A stretch of DNA of 8,344 nucleotides from Treponema sp. (GTDB lineage Bacteria > Spirochaetota > Spirochaetia > Treponematales > Treponemataceae), in the NCBI GenBank assembly GCA_017544745.1, contig JAFYDO010000027.1:1-8344 (forward strand), written 5' to 3'. The notes beneath the pieces are model-generated. The model was not told the DNA's origin, did not search any database, and saw only the letters and a list, made by a program, of their open reading frames with translations. Positions 1 through 5,347 of this stretch are shown here, piece by piece. Every line of letters starts with the position of its first letter. Position 1 is the first letter of the stretch. The position numbers and the translations under genes are program-made.

Positions 1-2
1 CA

Positions 3-425
3 TATTCAGACGGCCTTCGCGCAAAGGTTAACTGCTACGGCGCTAACGACGTAACAGAAGGCGTTGCAATTATGTGGAAGGAGGGCGTTGACGTTTCCAT
101 TACAGGTAACTCCACCAACCCGACCCGTTTCCAGCACCCTGTTGCAGGAACATACAAGAAGGAACGCTTGCTCGCTGGTAAGAAATACTTCTCTGTAGCT
201 TCTGGTGGTGGTACTGGTCGTACACTTCACCCTGACAACATGGCTGCAGGTCCAGCTTCTTACGGCTTTACTGATACTCTTGGTCGTATGCACTCAGACG
301 CTCAGTTTGCAGGTTCTTCTTCAGTTCCAGCACACGTAGAGATGATGGGATTCATGGGAATGGGAAATAACCCAATGGTTGGCTGCACCGTTGCATGTGC
401 GGTAGCTGTAGCTGGTTCATTCTAA
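3..425 (+). CDS. GGGtGRT-family protein, 3' part (5' end outside window)
   Basis: The reading frame is open from the left edge and ends at TAA 423-425, giving 140 C-terminal residues. The name-giving motif GGGTGRT is encoded at 204-224 and is followed by LHPDNMAAGPASYG and a glycine/methionine-rich stretch (MMGFMGMGNNPMVG), then a tail with two cysteines (CTVACAVAVAGSF). From memory this matches the Pfam family called GGGtGRT protein, about 330 residues long and of unknown function, so about the last 40 percent is seen here. In other bacteria I recall it near a NifU-like iron-sulfur scaffold gene, which would lie upstream and cannot be checked. Codon choice is strongly biased (GGT, CGT, AAC, GAC, TTC), unlike the genes further right, which suggests high expression. 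A hairpin and a terminator follow. The family call is fairly sure; no function is claimed. Confidence 0.8.
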   Translation, partial: YSDGLRAKVNCYGANDVTEGVAIMWKEGVDVSITGNSTNPTRFQHPVAGTYKKERLLAGKKYFSVASGGGTGRTLHPDNMAAGPASYGFTDTLGRMHSDAQFAGSSSVPAHVEMMGFMGMGNNPMVGCTVACAVAVAGSF

Positions 426-444
426 TCAAGACCCATCTTACGAA

Positions 445-472
445 ATAGGCTGCATGGTGTTGTGCAGCCTAT
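445..472 (+). other. RNA hairpin downstream of the GGGtGRT gene
   Basis: A perfect 10-base inverted repeat (ATAGGCTGCA at 445-454, TGCAGCCTAT at 463-472) surrounds an 8-base loop and starts 20 bases after the stop codon. No T-run follows, so it is not a standard intrinsic terminator. It may protect the 3' end of an abundant transcript, or be a degraded terminator. The pairing is seen directly; the role is inferred. Confidence 0.5.
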
Positions 473-513
473 GGCGCTCGATAAATCTCGCGAGCCGAAA
501 GTAAGTAAATGCT

Positions 514-543
514 AAAAAACAGTCCCGATGGACTGTTTTTTTT
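514..543 (+). terminator. Intrinsic terminator of the GGGtGRT gene
   Basis: The stem CAGTCC/GGACTG (520-525 and 530-535) has a CGAT loop, is extended by six A-T pairs, and is followed by a run of eight Ts (536-543). The A-run on the left would let it work in both directions. It lies 88 bases after the stop codon. Its stem is the same as that of the second terminator at 709-738. Confidence 0.88.
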
Positions 544-565
544 AACGCATTTGCTATTTTCGGCA

Positions 566-607
566 TGCACCGTTGCATGTGCCGTAGCTGTCGCTGGCTC
601 ATTCTAA
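566..607 (+). pseudogene. Remnant of a second GGGtGRT gene tail (14 codons with stop)
   Basis: These 42 bases match 384-425, the end of the intact gene, at 39 of 42 positions. Read in the matching frame they encode exactly the same tail, CTVACAVAVAGSF plus stop. The three differences are GCG/GCC, GTA/GTC and GGT/GGC, all silent third positions. Similarity fades just before 566, where a T-rich stretch leads straight back to the first terminator, so nothing of the rest of a gene is present. It is best read as the stump of a former tandem paralogue lost by deletion. It has no start codon of its own in this frame and is presumably not translated. Confidence 0.75.
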
Positions 608-613
608 ACCCGT

Positions 614-702
614 GTCATTGCGAGCCCGAAGGGCGTGGCAATCTACGACTTAACTAGAGGTAGAGACGTAGATTGCTTCGTCGCTACGCTCCTCGCAATG
701 AC
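614..702. repeat. Imperfect inverted-repeat element, type A
   Basis: The outer ends pair exactly: GTCATTGCGAG (614-624) with CTCGCAATGAC (692-702). The inner ends also pair: GCAATCTACG (638-647) with CGTAGATTGC (667-676). The middles of the arms differ, and the left one holds its own small hairpin (GCCC-GAA-GGGC, 624-634). The 19-base loop is 648-666. The element has no coding capacity of note. From memory, repeats carrying this GTCATTGCGAG end are scattered through many bacterial genomes, including spirochaetes and Rickettsiales, as small non-autonomous palindromic elements. It sits between the gene-tail remnant and the second terminator. A relative lies inside the methyltransferase gene (7330-7407). 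Confidence 0.85.
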
Positions 703-708
703 GAATTC

Positions 709-738
709 AAAACAGTCCTTTTGAGGACTGTTTTTTTT
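709..738 (+). terminator. Second intrinsic terminator, same stem as the first
   Basis: The stem AAAACAGTCC (709-718) pairs with GGACTG plus Ts from 725; the loop is TTTTGA and eight Ts run from 731 to 738. Only the loop and the length of the A-T extension differ from the terminator at 514-543. It would end transcripts from the left before the ttcA promoter, whose -35 box overlaps its last Ts. Confidence 0.85.
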
Positions 739-765
739 GTCTTTTTTTAATTTCCGTGTTAAAAT
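737..765 (+). promoter_or_regulatory. Predicted promoter of ttcA-like gene, leaderless type
   Basis: TTGTCT (737-742, 4 of 6 to the -35 consensus), a 17-base spacer and TAAAAT (760-765, 5 of 6 to the -10 consensus). Transcription from it would start at about 771-772, on or next to the A of the ATG at 772. The region is T-rich, so chance matches are possible. The same arrangement recurs in front of two other genes in this window. Confidence 0.55.
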
Positions 766-771
766 ATCTTT

Positions 772-1482
772 ATGAGTAAAGAACCCAGGTTGGATAGTCT
801 TATTGATAAAGCTTGTTTTGATTATAATCTCATAGAAAAAGGGGACCGCATTCTTATTGGGGCTAGTGGCGGTAAAGATTCCACGGCGCTCATTCAGTAT
901 TTTGCTAACAGGGCAAAAAGACCGGAGCCTGGTTTTGAATATATGGCGCTTAATATTCAGAGTGATTTTGCTCCTCCATTTCCCGAAAAAATTCTTAAGC
1001 TGTTTAAAAAGTGGAAGGTTCCGTTTGAATCAATTCCAATTAATATAAGTGCACGTATCAAAGATGGACAGAAGATGAACTGCTGGTGGTGTTCGACACA
1101 GCGACGCACAGAACTTTTAAAATATGCGCTGGAACATGGATACAATAAAATAGCACTTGGCCATCACATGGACGATATGCTCGAAACTCTGCTCATGAAT
1201 GTTTTGAACAGGGGTGAATTTTCAACAATGATTCCAAACCTTCAGTACGAAAATTATCCTGTAAAGATTATTCGCCCGCTGTGTTATGCAGCAGAAGAAC
1301 GTATTATTGCACATGCAAAAAAAGAAAAATACTACGGCTTTACCTGTACCTGTAATTATCAGGATAATTCAACCCGCAAGGACGCACGCAAAAAATTAAA
1401 GCAGCTTACCGATGGAAAACTTGAACTAAAGGAAAAAATGTTTGCAGCGCTTCAGAATGTAAAGCTGGATTATTTGCCATAG
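772..1482 (+). CDS. ttcA: TtcA-type tRNA 2-thiocytidine synthetase (short form)
   Basis: The 236-residue protein belongs to the PP-loop ATPases that thiolate tRNA. TtcA adenylates cytidine 32 and replaces its oxygen with sulfur, using an iron-sulfur cluster. Visible motifs are the PP-loop SGGKDS (32-37), CWWC (C104, C107) in the place of the CxxC of E. coli TtcA, GHHMDD (130-135), and CTC (C192, C194) near the place of the third cluster cysteine. It is shorter than E. coli TtcA (about 311 residues), mainly at the ends. It lacks the terminal zinc-finger cysteine pairs expected of TtuA, so TtcA is the better match; the exact tRNA target is not proven. The start is firm: an in-frame TAA lies at 760-762 and no other start codon falls between it and 772. 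There is no Shine-Dalgarno. It stands alone and converges on the patatin gene 12 bases away. Confidence 0.85.
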   Translation: MSKEPRLDSLIDKACFDYNLIEKGDRILIGASGGKDSTALIQYFANRAKRPEPGFEYMALNIQSDFAPPFPEKILKLFKKWKVPFESIPINISARIKDGQKMNCWWCSTQRRTELLKYALEHGYNKIALGHHMDDMLETLLMNVLNRGEFSTMIPNLQYENYPVKIIRPLCYAAEERIIAHAKKEKYYGFTCTCNYQDNSTRKDARKKLKQLTDGKLELKEKMFAALQNVKLDYLP

Positions 1483-1494
1483 GTCTGGCACACA

Positions 1495-2991
1495 TCATTC
1501 AAACCAGCTATCACTTACAGGATAATATCCGTTTTTCTCAAGGACCTTTACGGTGTCTTCGTAGCCGTAATTTATCAAAAGCTTGATTCTGTTTGAAGTA
1601 AAATTTGTGGTTCCGTCCAGAATGCCGCCAAGTTCAATCGAAGGAACAATCTGAACTAAAGTCTTTGTATCGTAATCAATTTCTTTAATTTTGCGGCCCG
1701 GTTCGTGCGCAAGGTACACAATAAAAATATTATTTATTTCGGGATGATTATCTGCAATCGGGTCAATCGGAGTGTTGTCGCCGCCAACTGCTTCGTTACC
1801 GCCGTCTGAATATTCATAACCGTCTGCAAGCTTTACCGAAGGACACACAATAGGAAATGCCGAAGTTGCAAGCAGCTGTTTTTTTATCTGTTCTGTATCT
1901 TTCTGACTGTTCAAGTTAAAGCGTGTTGCATACTGTCCGGGCTTGCTCTTAATGAGTTTTGCAAGAATAAAGCGGTTGCGTACTGCAGTAACATAAACCT
2001 GCGGAAACACCATGCTCTGCAAATTGGTAATTGGCAGTGTAGAAATAATGTCGGTCAATCCTGCCTGCGAAATAAGTGCATCATCCTGGGTAAGTTTGTC
2101 GGGAACATGTGTGAGCCAGAGCTCTTCTATCTGATCGTAATCCTGCAGAGAAAAAAGTGCGGAGTTAAGACCGCCAACACTAGTACCGCTTACTGCACGG
2201 ATTTTTTGTGCAAGTCCATATTCCTGCAATGCCTTCCAGACTCCAACCTCGTAGGCACCCTTGCCACCACCACCCGAAAGTACGAGTCCGTATTTACTTG
2301 AGCTGCCCACTCTTTTGTTTGCTTCGTTCAAACTAACGGTAAACGAATCATTAAAGTTCTGGAAAATATCAGAAAAAAAACGGAATCGTCCGTTTGCGCG
2401 GATCTTGTTTCCACTCTGCGAAACTTCAAAAAACGAAATGTTCTGGCTTACAAGATCTGCCGGAATGAGCAGCTGCTTTTGGCTCTGAATAAGTGCAGAA
2501 TACTTTCCAAGAATACAGGTGAGCTCAGTTTTAATTCCATACTGAATTCCATTCTTGTCCGAAACAGGAAAGTTGGTTCCGTAAATCTCGGGAATGTAAA
2601 CATAACGGTTTTGCCACAGCTGGGCAATATTTATTTTATTTTCTGTTGCGTAGTTTTTCCAAAGGTAAGAGTCGTGAGTAATAGGGTAGGTAATACTCAG
2701 ATATTCCTTGCCGTCAATTTCTACAGGAAACTCAAGCTGGCCTTCGCTCGTGTTCCAGATGCCTGTAAGTTCACTGATAGAAAGAGGTGTATACCATACT
2801 TCTTCTACAAAAGGCTCTGTCTCTTGGGGTAAAGCTTCTTCCTGGTGTGCGACCTGGTGTATGTGAGTACCGTCTGCCGCCTGTGCATTTTTATTTGTAC
2901 TTGCACAGCCTGCAACCAACACTGCAAGAAAAATGGCACCAAGAGAATTAATAATTTTGTTAAGGCCAGTCTTATTACTTAATATTTTCAT
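1495..2991 (-). CDS. Patatin-like phospholipase, lipoprotein
   Basis: This is a 498-residue protein. The first 29 residues form a lipoprotein signal: basic start, hydrophobic stretch, then VAGC with Cys29 as the lipidated residue. Residues about 68-225 form a separate region starting LTGIWNTSEG, rich in likely beta strands and resembling a small barrel; I do not recognise it. The patatin hydrolase domain runs from about 234 to 425: oxyanion-hole motif GGGGKG (240-245), nucleophile motif GTSVG with Ser271, and catalytic Asp396 in DGG, followed by NTPI. Such enzymes cleave acyl esters of phospholipids; being lipidated, it should act outside the cytoplasm. It is the last gene of the minus-strand operon, and its start overlaps the end of pncB by 17 bases. 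No clear Shine-Dalgarno is seen, so translational coupling is likely. All catalytic residues are present. The substrate is unknown. Confidence 0.85.
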   Translation of the reverse strand: MKILSNKTGLNKIINSLGAIFLAVLVAGCASTNKNAQAADGTHIHQVAHQEEALPQETEPFVEEVWYTPLSISELTGIWNTSEGQLEFPVEIDGKEYLSITYPITHDSYLWKNYATENKINIAQLWQNRYVYIPEIYGTNFPVSDKNGIQYGIKTELTCILGKYSALIQSQKQLLIPADLVSQNISFFEVSQSGNKIRANGRFRFFSDIFQNFNDSFTVSLNEANKRVGSSSKYGLVLSGGGGKGAYEVGVWKALQEYGLAQKIRAVSGTSVGGLNSALFSLQDYDQIEELWLTHVPDKLTQDDALISQAGLTDIISTLPITNLQSMVFPQVYVTAVRNRFILAKLIKSKPGQYATRFNLNSQKDTEQIKKQLLATSAFPIVCPSVKLADGYEYSDGGNEAVGGDNTPIDPIADNHPEINNIFIVYLAHEPGRKIKEIDYDTKTLVQIVPSIELGGILDGTTNFTSNRIKLLINYGYEDTVKVLEKNGYYPVSDSWFE

Positions 2992-4438
2992 TAATGAACT
3001 TGAGCTTAAGATCCTTTAATTTTTCGGTGATAGAAACCTTGTAAATATGAGGATTTAAAATGCGCTTGTAAGATTCATCAAAGGTTTCAAGCTGCTTCTG
3101 CATATTCTGATGGCTTAATCTAAGCTGTTCGCTGTCCGGCAGACGAGGCTGTGTGCGTTCACCGTTGCTAAGACGTTTTTTCAAAAGTGGTTCAATTCTG
3201 GCAGCCTTGAATGAGAACTGGCGGTAGTCTACCATCGGGTGATAGTAGCGGTATTCTTTACCAGCTTCAGGTACTTCATCTTCAAGTGCAAGAATATCTG
3301 CACAGGCCATGCCGTTTTCGTCATAAAGACGGAATACGTTTTTAATGCCAGGGTTAGTTGTCTTGGCAGGATTATCAGAGAACTTCATAGCAGGAGTCAT
3401 GCCGCCTGTAGTTTTGTCGTGACGTGCACTAAGCTTGTAAACACCTGTAAAGGATGATTCGTTTCCTCCGGTAACCATGTGGGTTCCAACACCCCAGGAA
3501 TTGATTGGCGCACCGCCTGCAACAAGTGTAGAAATAATTTCTTCGGTAAGCTCGTTCGAAACACTGATTTTTGCATCAGGGTACCCGGCACGGTCCAGCT
3601 CTTTACGAACCTCGCGTGTAAGATATGAGATATCGCCTGAGTCAAGACGTACTCCAAAGTTGTAGCCTTTTTCTACAAGCTCGCCGCCTGCAATAATTGC
3701 GTTTTTAATTCCCGATTTGAGGGTGTCGTAGGTATCTATAAGGAAAATTGAATTCTGCGGATAGATTTTTGCATACTCGCGGAAGGCCTCCAGCTCTGAA
3801 CTGTGAGACATAATCCAGGAGTGAGCCATGGTTCCCATTACAGGAATGCCGTAGAGCTTGCCTGCCAGTGTGTTTGATGTACCTGCGGCTCCTCCAATAA
3901 AGGCAGCGCGGGTTGCACTCATAGCACCGTCCGGTCCCTGTGCACGGCGTAATCCAAATTCCATGATAGGAGCTTTTTTACTTGCAAGCCAGATGCGTGC
4001 AGTTTTTGTTGCAATAAGGCTCTGGAAGTTTACGTGATTCAAAATGAGTCCTTCCAGAATCTGTGCTTCGATAAGATTTGCGTGAATGCGTACGAGCGGT
4101 TCCTGCGGAAAGATGATTGTGCCTTCGTCCATTGTGTAAAGGTCGCCGGTAAAATGCCAGTCCTTAAGGTAGTCAAGAAAGCCCTGTTCAAAAATCTTTT
4201 GCTCTGCAAGGTATTTAATATCATCTTCGCTGAATCTAAAAGAGGTGAGTGCGTCCAGCAGGGTTTCGTTTCCGGCAAGTACACTAAAGCCGCCGTTAAA
4301 AGGATTTTTGCGGAAGAACATATCAAACACAACTTTTTCGTTCATGTTTTCCTTCCAGTAGCCCTGTGCCATTGTAAGTTCATAAAAGTCTGTAAAAAGC
4401 GCACTGTTGATTGTGCTGTTTTCAATAATTGGGTCCAT
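2975..4438 (-). CDS. pncB: Nicotinate phosphoribosyltransferase
   Basis: The 487-residue cytoplasmic enzyme of NAD salvage makes nicotinate mononucleotide from nicotinate and PRPP, with ATP hydrolysis. The N-terminal TDFYELTMAQGYW (16-28) is the family hallmark. FGLRRAQGPDGA (161-172) contributes to the substrate site. GTMAHSWIMS (202-211) holds His206, the likely phosphorylated histidine. DTYDT (235-239), RLDSGD (264-269) and GVGTH (316-320) complete the active site. Length and sequence fit the longer bacterial form, so the protein is complete. Its ATG overlaps the SDR stop codon by one base (TAATG) and has a good Shine-Dalgarno, GAGGAG, 8 bases upstream inside the SDR gene. It is the middle gene of the operon, so it should be made at a rate set partly by its own ribosome site. 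Confidence 0.94.
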   Translation of the reverse strand: MDPIIENSTINSALFTDFYELTMAQGYWKENMNEKVVFDMFFRKNPFNGGFSVLAGNETLLDALTSFRFSEDDIKYLAEQKIFEQGFLDYLKDWHFTGDLYTMDEGTIIFPQEPLVRIHANLIEAQILEGLILNHVNFQSLIATKTARIWLASKKAPIMEFGLRRAQGPDGAMSATRAAFIGGAAGTSNTLAGKLYGIPVMGTMAHSWIMSHSSELEAFREYAKIYPQNSIFLIDTYDTLKSGIKNAIIAGGELVEKGYNFGVRLDSGDISYLTREVRKELDRAGYPDAKISVSNELTEEIISTLVAGGAPINSWGVGTHMVTGGNESSFTGVYKLSARHDKTTGGMTPAMKFSDNPAKTTNPGIKNVFRLYDENGMACADILALEDEVPEAGKEYRYYHPMVDYRQFSFKAARIEPLLKKRLSNGERTQPRLPDSEQLRLSHQNMQKQLETFDESYKRILNPHIYKVSITEKLKDLKLKFINENIK

Positions 4439-5295
4439 TAATTAAACTCCTCAATACTTATTTCTTTTTCTTTCTGTTCTTCATCAGGATTGCGTGGGCG
4501 CTGCATATGCTTGTAGGTGTAGCGTGCCACAAGCCCTCGTCCCACAAAGCGGCTCATAAATGCTGTAAGCCGCCACTTGAGTCTGTAAAGCGAAGTAAGC
4601 TTTCCCTTATAGGCGCGGGCCAGACATTGTGCAACAACACCCTCCGGCGGAATGCCGCCCTTTACTTCCTTACGTGCTCCGTTGGATGCAACATTTGCAA
4701 ACTCTGTACTTACAGAGCCGGGGCAAAGTGCACTTACTTTAATTCCACGGTCTTTGAGTTCTGCCGCAAGCGCTACAGAAAGGCTCAAAACATAGGCTTT
4801 GGTTGCTGCATAAACCGCAAAATTTCCAAGCGGCATAAACGCTGCAAGGCTTGAAGTATTTATAATTACCGAGCCCTTTTTCATAAACGGTAGTGCAATT
4901 CCGCAAAGTCCTGTAAGGGCAGTGCAGTTAAGCTCGACCATCTGCATCTGTGCTGTTACCGAAGTGTCTTCAAAAGGTCCGTAGGTTCCAAAGCCCGCGT
5001 TGTTTACAAGCAGGCCTATCTGTATTCCGCTTTCTACCTTTACAAGCTTTTCGTTTTCTTCCTTTAGAAGGTTTTCAAGCTGGCGTACGCCTTCCATGCC
5101 GCCCAGGTCAAGCTGAACAGGTCTTACAACCAGAAAATTTTTTGTCTGATTTATTGTATGAGCAAGCTGTTCAAGATTTTCGAGCCTTCGTGCCACAATC
5201 CAGATTTCATCAAAATCATAATTTCTGGCAACCTGGATGGCAAATTCCTTCCCCATCCCAGAGCTCGCACCCGTAATAACGGCAATGTTTTTCAT
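4438..5295 (-). CDS. Short-chain dehydrogenase/reductase (SDR)
   Basis: The 285-residue protein is a classical SDR. It has the nucleotide-binding TGASSGMG (8-15), NNAG (98-101), and a full catalytic set: Asn123, Ser149, Tyr162 and Lys166 (YAATK). The pair of arginines at 36-37, after the second strand, points to NADP(H) rather than NAD(H). The charged C-terminal tail, rich in Glu and Lys, is an extension past the core. The substrate cannot be told from sequence; relatives reduce ketones, acyl chains or sugars. I chose the ATG at 5295 because TGASSGMG then lies at the usual distance from the start and a promoter ends just upstream. An ATG at 5334 would add 13 residues overlapping that promoter. 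It is the first gene of the SDR-pncB-patatin operon. Confidence 0.88.
   Translation of the reverse strand: MKNIAVITGASSGMGKEFAIQVARNYDFDEIWIVARRLENLEQLAHTINQTKNFLVVRPVQLDLGGMEGVRQLENLLKEENEKLVKVESGIQIGLLVNNAGFGTYGPFEDTSVTAQMQMVELNCTALTGLCGIALPFMKKGSVIINTSSLAAFMPLGNFAVYAATKAYVLSLSVALAAELKDRGIKVSALCPGSVSTEFANVASNGARKEVKGGIPPEGVVAQCLARAYKGKLTSLYRLKWRLTAFMSRFVGRGLVARYTYKHMQRPRNPDEEQKEKEISIEEFN
4447..4452 (-). promoter_or_regulatory. Shine-Dalgarno of pncB
   Basis: On the minus strand this reads GAGGAG, 8 bases before the pncB ATG and inside the last codons of the SDR gene. It fixes the pncB start at 4438. It also shows that genes inside operons here use ordinary ribosome sites, in contrast to the first genes at 772, 5295 and 5348. 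Confidence 0.8.
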
Positions 5296-5302
5296 ACTAA
5301 TA

Positions 5303-5331
5303 ATTATATCACTTGTAAAAGTTCGGGGCAA
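5303..5331 (-). promoter_or_regulatory. Predicted promoter of the SDR-pncB-patatin operon, leaderless type
   Basis: On the minus strand: TTGCCC (5331-5326, 4 of 6), a 17-base spacer and a perfect TATAAT (5308-5303). Seven bases separate the -10 box from the ATG at 5295, so the transcript should begin at or within a base or two of the start codon. No Shine-Dalgarno is present. The site interlocks with the divergent promoter at 5313-5341. Confidence 0.65.
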
Positions 5332-5341
5332 CACATATAAT
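5313..5341 (+). promoter_or_regulatory. Predicted promoter of the GH3-methyltransferase pair, leaderless type
   Basis: TTGTAA (5313-5318, 4 of 6), a 17-base spacer and a perfect TATAAT (5336-5341). Six bases separate the -10 box from the ATG at 5348, so transcription should start on the A of the start codon. No Shine-Dalgarno is seen; the GGGG at 5325-5328 is too far upstream. Its spacer contains the -35 box of the opposite promoter, so the two probably cannot be occupied at once. Confidence 0.65.
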
Positions 5342-5347
5342 TATTGT

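Noticed and set aside
487..494. Perfect 8-base palindrome CTCGCGAG, possible operator
   Set aside because: It is short, single, and not placed at a promoter; chance is enough to explain it.
514..738. Repeated stem sequences considered as a CRISPR-like array
   Set aside because: There are only two copies, each is a standard terminator, and there are no regular spacers.
4034..4441. Plus-strand open frame of 135 codons opposite pncB
   Set aside because: It is a mirror of pncB coding sequence with no ribosome site or recognisable motif.
4429..4854. Plus-strand open frame of 141 codons opposite the SDR gene
   Set aside because: It is antisense to a well-supported gene, has a cysteine- and lysine-rich composition unlike a folded protein, and has no family resemblance.
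5296..5334. Upstream ATG adding 13 residues to the SDR
   Set aside because: It overlaps the -10 and -35 boxes, and the nucleotide-binding motif is at its normal distance from the ATG at 5295.
5237..5347. N-terminal extension of the GH3 protein by 37 residues from an upstream ATG
   Set aside because: It would run through both predicted promoters and antisense to the SDR start, and it would bury the lipoprotein signal, which starts perfectly at 5348.
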